From a virus: DNA of 27,711 nucleotides. Location: the IMG/VR virus record IMGVR_UViG_3300032304_000831, positions 1-27,711 of that record; one strand, 5' to 3'. The position numbers and the translations under genes are program-made. Under the pieces are notes generated by a model. It saw nothing but the letters and a program-made list of their open reading frames with translations, did no database searches and had not been told where the DNA came from. Shown here piece by piece: positions 1-7,463 of the stretch (the stretch's first letter is position 1; each line of letters starts with the position of its first letter).

Positions 1-471
1 AAAGGTTCTGAGATGTCAGAATCTACTATTAAACTTTGGTTCTTCGCTTTCGCAGCAGCAATGGGTCTTAGTTTAAGTTTATTATTCTATGCATATACTA
101 GTGCAAGTATCGTTACTGCTTTACTTGGAACAACTGTTTCTTTCGGTGCATTGGCTGGATGGGGTTATTTCACTAAACGTGACATCTCAGGATGGGGTCC
201 ATTTTTGTTTGCTGGTGTAATCGGTTTAATCGTTGTTGGCATCATAAACATTTTTGTAGCATCAACAGCATTACAGATGACATTAAATGTATTAGCAATT
301 CTCATTTTCTTAGGTCTTACTGCATATGACATGAATCGTATTCGTGATATGTTTTGGGATGCTTCGCAAGATGAAATCGCACGTATGCAATGGTTTGGTG
401 CGTTAAGTCTTTACATAAACTTCATCAACATTTTCATCAGCATATTACAACTGTTTGGAAACAAGGAATAA
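1..471 (+). CDS. Bax inhibitor-1 (YbhL/YetJ-type) membrane protein, 5' partial
   Basis: This is the C-terminal two thirds of a BI-1 family integral membrane protein. The frame is open to the left edge, and the first ATG inside the window (base 13) corresponds to a position inside the family's usual ~220-230 residues, so the real start probably lies upstream. About five hydrophobic helices are visible. Family landmarks are the AMGLSLS segment, a GYFTKRD loop, NIF before a hydrophobic helix, TAYDMNRI, and the closing LYINFINIF helix. Bacterial members are inner-membrane proteins; E. coli YccA restrains the FtsH protease and B. subtilis YetJ is a pH-dependent calcium leak channel. The Asp in TAYD is kept, but the second acidic position of the last helix (usually LYLDFINLF in YbhL-type members) is Asn here, which may alter ion handling. 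The family is a confident call; its role in the phage is not known. Confidence 0.85.
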   Translation, partial: KGSEMSESTIKLWFFAFAAAMGLSLSLLFYAYTSASIVTALLGTTVSFGALAGWGYFTKRDISGWGPFLFAGVIGLIVVGIINIFVASTALQMTLNVLAILIFLGLTAYDMNRIRDMFWDASQDEIARMQWFGALSLYINFINIFISILQLFGNKE

Positions 472-1118
472 TGGCGCATATAGTAGCAAATTTACCACCA
501 GTAAAATGTTATGTGCGAAGAGAATTCCTTTATGATTTTGAAAAGGGACATGGTGAATTAGAACCATGCTGGTGGATAAGTATAAAGTCACTAAGAGGAC
601 AAGCATTTCGTATTGAATCGTATCTTAATCATTATGGTGCATTATATGATAAGTTGCCACTGCATGCTTATTGTTGGAAACCAATTGATGGAGAACCACT
701 CCCATTAGATTATTTACAGTTATGGGACTGTCTTTCTTATGATATAACAGTTATCAAGAAAGCACAGTTGCAGTCAATGAAGTGTAAATTTAAACTTAAA
801 GATGGGAAATGGATGTATGGAACTTATCTATTCACTGTTGATTCTGCTTCTCCTGACTTTAATATTCTTGATACTGGATTTGCTGAAGATACCGAAGATC
901 ACAAATCTTACAATTTTATTATGTGTGATAATGGGCAGTTCGCTGCTCAACCAAACAATCGTCTTATTATCCTCGAGCCTTCGTCTAATCCTCGGGAATT
1001 GAAAATGCCTGATTTTAAAGTAGCAACAAAACGCTGGTCTGTCGAAAATGAATCCAAGTGGGCACTTGGTGATACAGACACAGTTATGTACGAGAAACGA
1101 GATGAAAACATATCGTAG
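471..1118 (+). CDS. Conserved phage protein of unknown function
   Basis: A 215-residue soluble protein. I chose the ATG at 471 because it overlaps the stop of the preceding gene (TAATG) and gives an N-terminus of the form MAHIVANLPPVKCYVR; the frame is open further upstream, but only over the BI-1 gene. It resembles hypothetical proteins that recur in T4-like aquatic phages, which share a cysteine/tryptophan-rich first half and conserved C-terminal blocks like those here (QPNNR, PDFKVATKRW, SKWALGD). No catalytic motif, signal peptide or membrane segment is evident. It overlaps the next gene by 17 bases, so the two are probably co-translated. No function is proposed. Confidence 0.75.
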   Translation: MAHIVANLPPVKCYVRREFLYDFEKGHGELEPCWWISIKSLRGQAFRIESYLNHYGALYDKLPLHAYCWKPIDGEPLPLDYLQLWDCLSYDITVIKKAQLQSMKCKFKLKDGKWMYGTYLFTVDSASPDFNILDTGFAEDTEDHKSYNFIMCDNGQFAAQPNNRLIILEPSSNPRELKMPDFKVATKRWSVENESKWALGDTDTVMYEKRDENIS

Positions 1119-1896
1119 CATTTTTATTTCTGATGTGCATTTAGGAACTCGTGACTGTCAAGCAGATAAATTAAATAATTTTCTTAAGCATAATACTTGC
1201 GACACACTTTATCTTGTTGGTGATATAATTGATGCGTGGAAGATACAACAGAATAAATGGCGATGGAAACAAAGCCACACTAATGTTGTAAGAAGAATTC
1301 TTGGTCATGCTAAAAGAGGAACAAGAGTTATTTACGTAGCAGGAAATCATGATGAGTTTTTAAGACCAATGATTCCATATGGTTTTTCTTTTGGTTTAAT
1401 CGAAATTAAAAATCAAACAGAGCATGTTGGTGCAGATGGAAAACACTATCTCATAACTCATGGTGATCTATTTGACGGTATTACTCGTCTTGCCCCTTGG
1501 CTTGCGTTTCTTGGCGATAAATTATATGATCTAGTTCTTGATTGGAATTCAAGATTTAATTGGATTCGACATAAACTTGGATTTGGTTATTGGTCGCTAT
1601 CAAAATATTTGAAACATAAAGTAAAAAAAGCATCTGATTTTATGTTTCAATTTGAAAAAAACTTAGCAGCCTATTGCAAGAAACGTGGATATGATGGTGT
1701 TATTTGTGGGCACATACATCACGCTGAAATTAAAGAGATTGATGGAGTGATATATATGAATGATGGTGACTGGGTTGAATCATGTACTGCTCTCGTTGAA
1801 TACTATGATGGTAAATGGGAAATAGTAACATGGACCAAGGAGAATGACAATGTGGTTAATGATGTTAATAGCAGTACACATAAACAACCCGAATGA
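1102..1896 (+). CDS. LpxH-like UDP-2,3-diacylglucosamine diphosphatase (metallophosphoesterase)
   Basis: A 264-residue calcineurin-like phosphoesterase of the LpxH family. LpxH cleaves UDP-2,3-diacylglucosamine to lipid X and UMP in lipid A synthesis at the inner membrane. Metal-binding motifs appear in order: SDVHLG (10-15), GDIID (40-44), GNHDE (81-85), THGD (about 119-122) and GHIHHAEI (about 206-213), followed by NDGDWVESCTA, typical of the proteobacterial ~270-residue form. The ATG at 1102 gives the expected N-terminus immediately before the first motif; a longer reading would only cover the previous gene. It sits directly upstream of a glycosyltransferase and a fatty acid desaturase, supporting a glycolipid or lipid A role. 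In bacteria this subgroup also appears beside glycolipid genes, so the substrate may not be exactly that of LpxH. The family is firm; the substrate is inferred. Confidence 0.82.
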   Translation: MKTYRSIFISDVHLGTRDCQADKLNNFLKHNTCDTLYLVGDIIDAWKIQQNKWRWKQSHTNVVRRILGHAKRGTRVIYVAGNHDEFLRPMIPYGFSFGLIEIKNQTEHVGADGKHYLITHGDLFDGITRLAPWLAFLGDKLYDLVLDWNSRFNWIRHKLGFGYWSLSKYLKHKVKKASDFMFQFEKNLAAYCKKRGYDGVICGHIHHAEIKEIDGVIYMNDGDWVESCTALVEYYDGKWEIVTWTKENDNVVNDVNSSTHKQPE

Positions 1897-2023
1897 CATT
1901 CCAGGAAGAATATCATTACAGTTTCAAACTCAACAACAATGTGAACAAACTCTACAAACAATGACGTATTGGTTAAAGTTTGATCAATTTAAGGTTGAAG
2001 GTAAATGTCAAAAGATAAGTTAG
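1850..2023 (+). CDS. Small two-cysteine protein with N-terminal hydrophobic segment
   Basis: A 57-residue ORF overlapping the end of the LpxH-like gene by 47 bases and the start of the glycosyltransferase by 19, filling what would otherwise be a 108-base gap. It starts MWLMMLIAVHI, a short hydrophobic N-terminus, and continues with a polar, glutamine-rich part holding two cysteines exactly 22 residues apart. The 70-residue protein at 9711-9923 has the same plan: MW plus a hydrophobic start, then QC, then Cys 22 residues later. This makes a real gene family likely. I know of similar tiny proteins in marine T4-like phages without assigned function. The hydrophobic start may be a signal or anchor and the cysteines may pair outside the cytoplasm (inference). 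Confidence 0.6.
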   Translation: MWLMMLIAVHINNPNDIPGRISLQFQTQQQCEQTLQTMTYWLKFDQFKVEGKCQKIS

Positions 2024-2730
2024 AAGAAAAAATTACAATAGTTGTTCCTTGTAAAAATGAGGAAAACTACATTGCGCATTTGTTGATGAATCTGTGTCAG
2101 CAAGAGATAGGTAACACCAGAATTATTATTGCTGACTGCTCTACAGATAATACAAGAGAAGTAATTCAAACAATGAAAGGCGAACTAAATGTTGAAGTCA
2201 TTGAAGGTGGACCAGTTTCTATTGCTAAGAACAATGGAGCAAAACTAGTAACAACCCCATACATTCTATTCATTGATGCTGATGTTCGTTTCTTCAGTAA
2301 TACAGTTATCCGTGATACTGTTTATGAATTAGAAAATAATAATCTAGATCTTATTGGATTGTATGCTAAATGCTATGATAATGATGTTGTTGCTCAAGTT
2401 GGTTTTATGATATTTAATGGTATTAACAACATAATGAAACATTGGGTGCCATTTGCTGTTGGTGCTTATATGTTAACGAGAAAAAGTAAGTTTGAAGAGC
2501 TTGGTGGATTCCCTGCTAAATACGAAACCAGCGAAGATTTTTTTCTCTCTAAAATGTACGATCCGAAAAAATTTAAATTAGTTAAACACCATTTCGGTCA
2601 AGATAGCAGAAGATTTAAAAAGATGGGATATTTTGGAATGGCTTGGTATTTAATTAAAAACTTCTGCAATCGAAATAACGAAAGGTATTGGGATAATATA
2701 GATTATTCCAAATATTGGAATAATAAATGA
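2005..2730 (+). CDS. Glycosyltransferase family 2 (GT-A fold)
   Basis: A 241-residue GT2 enzyme that would transfer a sugar from a nucleotide-sugar donor. The N-terminal Rossmann-like half shows TIVVPCKNEE (11-20), an ADCSTDNT strand/turn (43-50), the SIAKNNGAK segment (72-80) that precedes the donor site in this family, and the metal-binding DAD at 91-93. The acidic TSEDFFLSK segment (about 166-174) fits the catalytic-base region. A moderately hydrophobic region (about 125-155) could associate with the membrane, but no clear C-terminal anchor is seen. Because it lies between an LpxH-like phosphatase and a lipid desaturase, a lipid acceptor such as lipid A or a glycerolipid is plausible; DNA-base glucosylation is less likely given the neighbours. 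It overlaps the desaturase start by four bases (ATGA). Confidence 0.85.
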   Translation: MSKDKLEEKITIVVPCKNEENYIAHLLMNLCQQEIGNTRIIIADCSTDNTREVIQTMKGELNVEVIEGGPVSIAKNNGAKLVTTPYILFIDADVRFFSNTVIRDTVYELENNNLDLIGLYAKCYDNDVVAQVGFMIFNGINNIMKHWVPFAVGAYMLTRKSKFEELGGFPAKYETSEDFFLSKMYDPKKFKLVKHHFGQDSRRFKKMGYFGMAWYLIKNFCNRNNERYWDNIDYSKYWNNK

Positions 2731-3431
2731 TTGAATTTTTATACGTACTGATAATGACACACATAACAATTGTGTGCGTGACTTTATATCTACATAGAGG
2801 ACAAACACATAGAGGATTAGAATTTCATCCAGCATTAAGTCACTTTATGCGTTTCTGGTTGTGGCTTACCACTGGAATGATTACCAAACAATGGGTAGCA
2901 ATACATCGTAAACATCATCAGATGTGCGAGAAACCTGGAGATCCACATTCACCACATGTCTATGGTATATGGCATGTTTTATTCGGAGGAGCATTGTTGT
3001 ATCATGAAGCATCAAAAGATAAAAATATGGTTGATACATATGGTGTTGGTACTCCTGATGATTGGTTGGAGCACAACTTATACAGTCCTCACTCCAGACT
3101 TGGCATTGGCATTCTCCTTGTGCTCAACATAATTGTATTTGGTTGGATTGGTATATTGATGTGGATTGTTCAAATGATTTGGATTCCATTCTGGGCAGCA
3201 GGTGTTATAAATGGTTTGGGGCACTGGTGGGGATATAGAAACACTGACACTAAAGATCGTTCTAGGAATATTTCTATCTTTGGAATAATTATTGGTGGTG
3301 AAGAATTTCACAACAATCATCATGCTGAACCAGCCAATCCTAAATTGAGTAGGAAGTGGTGGGAATTTGATATCGGATGGATGTGGTTTAGAGTATTAGA
3401 AAAATTAAAATTAGCAAGGATAAAACAATAA
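2727..3431 (+). CDS. Membrane fatty acid desaturase (acyl-lipid/acyl-CoA delta-9 type)
   Basis: A 234-residue di-iron membrane desaturase, which would insert a double bond into a fatty acyl chain using O2 and an electron donor. All three histidine boxes are present: HRGQTH (23-28), HRKHH (60-64) and HNNHH (195-199), with the EEFHNNHHAEP context typical of the DesC/OLE1-like class. Hydrophobic stretches flank the boxes (about 5-22, 40-53, 105-140). At 234 residues it is shorter than the usual ~270-300 but complete in all catalytic boxes. It starts inside the ATGA overlap with the glycosyltransferase, so it should be translationally coupled. No partner ferredoxin or cytochrome b5 domain is encoded here, so host electron carriers would be needed. 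Confidence 0.9.
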   Translation: MIEFLYVLIMTHITIVCVTLYLHRGQTHRGLEFHPALSHFMRFWLWLTTGMITKQWVAIHRKHHQMCEKPGDPHSPHVYGIWHVLFGGALLYHEASKDKNMVDTYGVGTPDDWLEHNLYSPHSRLGIGILLVLNIIVFGWIGILMWIVQMIWIPFWAAGVINGLGHWWGYRNTDTKDRSRNISIFGIIIGGEEFHNNHHAEPANPKLSRKWWEFDIGWMWFRVLEKLKLARIKQ

Positions 3432-3432
3432 T

Positions 3433-3582
3433 ATGGCAACAAAGCATTTTGATTGCGAAAATTGTGGAGCACACGGAAAGATAACATTCAAAGAAGGCGA
3501 CTATCAAACAAGTGATGTCGTCTATTGTCCATTCTGTGGCGCAGATATATATGAAGAAGAAGAGCTGGAGGATGAAGAATGA
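3433..3582 (+). CDS. Zinc-ribbon microprotein
   Basis: A 49-residue ORF reading ATG to TGA, with its stop overlapping the next start (ATGA). It has two CxxC pairs (DCENCG near residue 8 and YCPFCG near residue 33), a classic zinc-ribbon arrangement, and a strongly acidic C-terminus (EEEELEDEE). The acidic tail is what would be expected if the protein touches a basic partner or mimics nucleic acid. It sits as the first gene of the tandem partner/PP-loop cassettes. No function can be assigned. Confidence 0.72.
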   Translation: MATKHFDCENCGAHGKITFKEGDYQTSDVVYCPFCGADIYEEEELEDEE

Positions 3583-4232
3583 AAGGAATTTGTTTAGTAG
3601 TTGATTATAATACAAATGCAATTCTTGCTCGCACACAATCTGCTAGTTGCGCAGCGCACGTATCTCTTGGTTTGGTCAACACATATTCAACAAACATAGC
3701 AACTGATCTCCCTTGGATTAACAATGCTGTTGCGGAATATGATTTCAATAAAGATCATTTGCGAATGAATTATAGTCGTGATAAAAATGGAAAAGTTCAC
3801 TATGTAATTCCACTTGCAGAAAAATTAAAAACTCCAGAATATTATGAAAGAAAAAGAATAGCAACCATCAGAACAAAGTACATTTATGCGCAAGAAGCGC
3901 ATTATAGGTTATTTTTAAATAGAGTTACTTGTGTTCCTGAACAAATGATGGGTCTATATTCATCGTTGAGTTATGAACTGTTGATTTCTAATGATGATAA
4001 TGGAATATACTCCATAGGAATTTTAGAGTATGCGGAAGTTAGAAATATTACACCAAAAGAAGCATATCATGAATTAAAAATTATGACAGAATCGACAAAT
4101 ACTGCAAACATGAAGTATCTTGGTTGGTACAAAACATTGGTGGAAAATATCAATAAGATGTATGATGAAGATGAAATAAACAATTACGTAAAAAGCGTTT
4201 GGGCAAAATTACATGAGGCATCAGCATTATGA
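3579..4232 (+). CDS. Partner protein of PP-loop cassette 1
   Basis: A 217-residue soluble protein without a recognisable enzymatic motif. It begins with a short beta-like stretch (CLVVDYNTNAIL), then a helical part with many charged residues (TPEYYERKRIATIRTKYIY), and ends with a second conserved block (IGILEYAEVRNITPKEAYHEL, with a following helix). The protein at 5341-5967 matches all three parts (VVD...AIL; TPEYLTRRKLANLRATYIF; VVEYANIQNIDPKTAYQEI), so the two are paralogues. It overlaps the next gene by four bases, implying co-translation with the PP-loop enzyme. The N-terminus lacks the Met-Cys-Gly of AsnB glutaminase domains, so it is not a split glutaminase. An accessory or substrate-presenting role is a guess. 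Confidence 0.7.
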   Translation: MKGICLVVDYNTNAILARTQSASCAAHVSLGLVNTYSTNIATDLPWINNAVAEYDFNKDHLRMNYSRDKNGKVHYVIPLAEKLKTPEYYERKRIATIRTKYIYAQEAHYRLFLNRVTCVPEQMMGLYSSLSYELLISNDDNGIYSIGILEYAEVRNITPKEAYHELKIMTESTNTANMKYLGWYKTLVENINKMYDEDEINNYVKSVWAKLHEASAL

Positions 4233-5341
4233 CTAAACAATTACTTATGGCAAGCACAAGAAGTTTGCAACAATACGATTCGCCAGATGTAAAAACGTGG
4301 TCTTCTATGCATAAAATAGTTCCAGCGAGCGTTTTACTTACTGATAGAACAGGATTCGTCAAACCACCATTCAATATTAAATTATACGATAAATTCAAAA
4401 TGCCGACAGATTTTAGTGAAGAGCTTTCATATGAGCAATGTTGTGAGCGCAGAGCTGTTGAACTTTATGAATTATCTAAAAGAATAAACAAACCATTGCT
4501 CGTCTTTTACTCTGGTGGTATCGATTCAACATTAATGCTAATTACGTTTTTGAAAGTTATTCCAGAAAATGATAGAGAAAGACTTATTGTTGCTATGGAT
4601 TGGGACAGTATAAAAGAGTATCCACTGTTTTTCGAAAAACACATTCGTGGCAAATTAAAAACATTGCACAGTGCTGCATTTGATTTGTATTTTACAAAAG
4701 AATATATTATTCTTGGTGGTGAGTTTAATGATCAATTGATGGGCACTGATGTTGTTGTAAAAATACAAAATATTTTTTCTTTTGATTTAATTAAAGAAAG
4801 ATATACCAGACAAAACATTACTGATTTTTATGTCGCAATGGGAATGGAAAGATCACGAGCAAATCACTGGTTTGATTTAATTGATGGCTGTTGCAAAAAC
4901 GCACCAATTCCTATTGTTACTGTATTTGATTATTTGTGGTGGTTTAATTTTAATTTCAAGTGGCAATCTGTATTTTTTAGAATGCTAATGCGTTGTCGTT
5001 CTAATATGCAACATACAATCAATCAAGAGTTTGTCGATACATACTACCAACATTTTTATGGAGAAGACTATTTTCAAATATGGAGTATGAAAAACCAGCA
5101 TTTAAAGATAAGAGATGAGTGGCAAACTTATAAGTTTCATGCTAAAGACCTAATTTTAGACTATACAAAAGATAATGATTATTACCAATCAAAAGTTAAA
5201 GTTGGAAGTCTTTATAAATTATTTACATTAAGAAGAACACCAAGAGCATTGACAACTGACTACGAATTTATTTATGATTTGAACGCAGAAGATTTTTATG
5301 TATCAGAAAATGATTATTGGCCATTACCATCAAGTGAATAA
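4229..5341 (+). CDS. Asparagine-synthetase-like PP-loop ATPase, cassette 1
   Basis: A 370-residue enzyme carrying the N-type ATP pyrophosphatase signature SGGIDS at 95-100 after a hydrophobic strand (LLVFY) and before STLMLITFLKV, as in the synthetase domain of class B asparagine synthetases, beta-lactam synthetases and lasso-peptide cyclases. A second block, GGEFNDQLMGTD (about 162-173), corresponds to the acidic motif after the nucleotide site in that superfamily. The N-terminal ~90 residues are not a glutaminase domain. Such enzymes adenylate a carboxylate and couple it to an amine. The C-terminal half (WWFNFNFKW, INQEFVDTYY, FQIWSMKN, KFHAKD) is shared with the paralogues at 5975 and 20733. 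Substrate unknown; tRNA or nucleotide modification by a PP-loop enzyme is an alternative. Confidence 0.75.
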   Translation: MTKQLLMASTRSLQQYDSPDVKTWSSMHKIVPASVLLTDRTGFVKPPFNIKLYDKFKMPTDFSEELSYEQCCERRAVELYELSKRINKPLLVFYSGGIDSTLMLITFLKVIPENDRERLIVAMDWDSIKEYPLFFEKHIRGKLKTLHSAAFDLYFTKEYIILGGEFNDQLMGTDVVVKIQNIFSFDLIKERYTRQNITDFYVAMGMERSRANHWFDLIDGCCKNAPIPIVTVFDYLWWFNFNFKWQSVFFRMLMRCRSNMQHTINQEFVDTYYQHFYGEDYFQIWSMKNQHLKIRDEWQTYKFHAKDLILDYTKDNDYYQSKVKVGSLYKLFTLRRTPRALTTDYEFIYDLNAEDFYVSENDYWPLPSSE

Positions 5342-5967
5342 TGAAAAATTTAAATTGTGTTGTAGATATATCATCAAGAGCAATATTAACATTTACCAAA
5401 TCATATAGTTCTGCTGTAGCTGTATCGCAAGGATTAATTAACACTGAACCACTAATTATTCCTACTGCTTTACCAAAAGTGACAACTAAGGCAAAACAGT
5501 TTGATTTGATAAACGATCATTTGGCATCTACGCCAGATGATTGGTTGACTTCTCTACCAAAAAAACTAATCACACCAGAATATCTAACACGAAGAAAGTT
5601 AGCAAATCTTCGTGCGACTTATATTTTTTCACTAGAAACTCATTTAGAATCTGTTACTCAAAGAGGTAATATAAACTTTGATGATTCTGTAATGATGCAT
5701 CTCATTCGAGCACACTCTATTTGTAGACCAGAAGAAAACTTTTATTCCTATGGTGTTGTCGAATATGCGAACATTCAAAACATTGACCCAAAAACAGCAT
5801 ACCAAGAAATTGGTTTAATGATTGAGTCATGTGGTTTAATTAAAATACGTTCTTTTGCATGGATGCAAACTTGTATTAATAAAATAAATGCTGTTACTAA
5901 TGTAAACGATTTTGGTCCAGTATGGAAAGAATGCTGGGAAGTAGTAAAGCGTTCTGCTTACACTTGA
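5341..5967 (+). CDS. Partner protein of PP-loop cassette 2
   Basis: A 208-residue paralogue of the protein at 3579-4232: same N-terminal VVD...AIL strand, same middle helix (TPEYLTRRKLANLRATY) and same late block (YGVVEYANIQNIDPKTAYQE). The first A of its ATG is the last base of the preceding stop (TAATG). It again precedes a PP-loop enzyme (seven bases to the next ATG, with AGGA in between). No membrane segment, cysteine cluster or catalytic triad is seen. The conserved order partner-then-enzyme in three places suggests that the two products work together. Function unknown. Confidence 0.7.
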   Translation: MKNLNCVVDISSRAILTFTKSYSSAVAVSQGLINTEPLIIPTALPKVTTKAKQFDLINDHLASTPDDWLTSLPKKLITPEYLTRRKLANLRATYIFSLETHLESVTQRGNINFDDSVMMHLIRAHSICRPEENFYSYGVVEYANIQNIDPKTAYQEIGLMIESCGLIKIRSFAWMQTCINKINAVTNVNDFGPVWKECWEVVKRSAYT

Positions 5968-5974
5968 GGATAAT

Positions 5975-7072
5975 ATGACAGAGTTATATCTTGCTAATGC
6001 GCAGAAATTGAAAAATGAATCTAATGCTGGCGCAGCAGAATGGCTAGACATACACAATTTTATTAATGTAAATGTCTGCCTTGTTGATCGTTCACAAAAT
6101 TTAAAATTACCATATAAATTTAAATTATATGGTAAATTTAAAATGCCAACCGACATATCTTCTCCATTAACATATGAAGAATGTTGTGAACGCAGAGCAT
6201 TAGAATTGTATAAAAAATCTAAACTACTTAATTTACCATTGTATGTGTTTTATTCTGGTGGTATTGACTCAACACTTGTTTTAATTTCTCTACTGAAAGT
6301 GATACCTGAACATGATTGGATGAGAATCGTTGTTGTTATGTCTTTGGATAGCATCCGAGAATTTCCAGAGTTTTATTACAATCACATTCGTGGTAAACTA
6401 GAAATAGTTTCTAGCGAAAACATGTCTGCGTTTTTCAATAAACAATGTTTAATTGTTGGTGGTGAGCATAATGATCAGTTATTTGGCACAGATGTAATCT
6501 CAAATCTGCAAAGCAAAATACCATTCGAAACTGTGTTCAAGAAATATGACAAAGATACTATCATGAAGTATTTTATTGAACACAAAATGACAGAAAAGAG
6601 TTCAGAAATTTGGTATGACATTGTTCATGATAATGCATCAAAAGCACCATGCGAAATACAAACAGTTCATGATTTCTTTTGGTGGTTGAATTTTAATTTT
6701 AAATGGCAAGCTGTTTTCTTTAGGATGTTATTGCGTGTTGACAAACAGTATCGCCATTTAATCAATCAAGAGTTTGTTGATACATATTTTCATCATTTCT
6801 ACAGCGAAGATTATTTTCAAGTTTGGGCAATGACAAATAAACATTTGAAAATAAAAGACAGCTGGGACTCTTATAAGTTTCACGCAAAAGAACTCATATA
6901 CAATTACACTGGTCATAAAGAATATCGTGACCATAAACAAAAAGCAAACAGTTTACATAAACTGTTCATCGCTAAAGACACTCCTGTTGCATTGACCTCT
7001 GACTACAAATACCTATATAAAGTTGATACGAACGAATTATATGTTCCTGACAATGACTTTATAAGGGATTAG
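5975..7072 (+). CDS. Asparagine-synthetase-like PP-loop ATPase, cassette 2
   Basis: A 365-residue close paralogue of the enzyme at 4229-5341. SGGIDS lies at 94-99, GGEHNDQLFGTD at about 161-172, and shared blocks include YEECCERRALELY, NHIRGKL, WWLNFNFKWQAVFFRML, INQEFVDTYFHHFY and FHAKEL. Retention of the ATP-binding and acidic motifs in both tandem copies argues that both are active rather than one being a decaying duplicate. The two probably differ in substrate, since the sequence just after the PP-loop differs. A perfect 11-base inverted repeat lies inside the gene at 6107-6135. Reaction type (adenylation followed by amide bond formation) is inferred from the superfamily. Confidence 0.75.
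   Translation: MTELYLANAQKLKNESNAGAAEWLDIHNFINVNVCLVDRSQNLKLPYKFKLYGKFKMPTDISSPLTYEECCERRALELYKKSKLLNLPLYVFYSGGIDSTLVLISLLKVIPEHDWMRIVVVMSLDSIREFPEFYYNHIRGKLEIVSSENMSAFFNKQCLIVGGEHNDQLFGTDVISNLQSKIPFETVFKKYDKDTIMKYFIEHKMTEKSSEIWYDIVHDNASKAPCEIQTVHDFFWWLNFNFKWQAVFFRMLLRVDKQYRHLINQEFVDTYFHHFYSEDYFQVWAMTNKHLKIKDSWDSYKFHAKELIYNYTGHKEYRDHKQKANSLHKLFIAKDTPVALTSDYKYLYKVDTNELYVPDNDFIRD
6107..6135. repeat. Perfect 11-bp inverted repeat with 7-base loop
   Basis: TTACCATATAA (6107-6117) is followed by ATTTAAA and then its exact reverse complement TTATATGGTAA (6125-6135). It lies about 130 bases into the second PP-loop gene, in codons for a PYKFKLYGK stretch. The matching stretch of the first paralogue does not form it. 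It could fold as an mRNA hairpin, but it may also be a by-product of AT-rich coding sequence. Confidence 0.6.
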
Positions 7073-7073
7073 G

Positions 7074-7463
7074 ATGTGGATCCACAAAAATAAAGAATTT
7101 ACGGATCCCGAAAATTGGTATGGTTTTATCTACGAAATTACGAACAATGTAACAGGTAAAAAATACATTGGTCGTAAATACTTTACTCAATCTAAAACAA
7201 GACAAGTAAAGGGAAAGAAAAAACGATCAAGAGTAGAGAGCGACTGGCGTGACTACTGGGGTTCCAATAAATCTCTACTTGCCGATATTGATAAATATGG
7301 TAAGGAAAACTTCACACGCAAAATTTTATTGTTGTGTGAGTCTAGAGGAAACACGAATTATTGGGAAGCCAAATTCCAATTTGACAATAATGTTCTTTTA
7401 GACGATAATTATTATAATGATTGGATTATGATTAAAACTCACAGGAAACACATAAAAAAATGA
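7074..7463 (+). CDS. GIY-YIG nuclease-family protein
   Basis: A 129-residue protein with an N-terminal GIY-YIG-like core: YGFIYEITNNVTGKKYIGRKYF-type spacing (GFIY at about 17-20, KYIG near 30) with the expected Arg right after YIG, and a Glu in NYWEAKFQ (about residue 97) in the place of the metal-binding Glu. Between them is the phage-typical DYWGSNKSLLADI...YGKENF block. GIY-YIG proteins are endonucleases, often homing enzymes that spread phage segments, but this short form without a DNA-binding tail is also a resident gene in many T4-like phages. It sits directly after the tandem PP-loop pair and overlaps the next gene by four bases. Confidence 0.75.
   Translation: MWIHKNKEFTDPENWYGFIYEITNNVTGKKYIGRKYFTQSKTRQVKGKKKRSRVESDWRDYWGSNKSLLADIDKYGKENFTRKILLLCESRGNTNYWEAKFQFDNNVLLDDNYYNDWIMIKTHRKHIKK

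Noticed and set aside
390-470. N-terminal extension of the 471 gene
   Set aside because: It lies wholly inside the BI-1 coding sequence; the ATG at 471 in a TAATG overlap is the better start.
1048-1101. N-terminal extension of the LpxH-like protein
   Set aside because: Homologues of this fold begin just before the SDVHLG motif, and the extension overlaps the conserved end of the previous gene.
4229-5341. Annotation as a true asparagine synthetase (asnB)
   Set aside because: There is no N-terminal glutaminase domain with catalytic Cys, and only the ATP-binding half is similar, so the specific activity is not supported.
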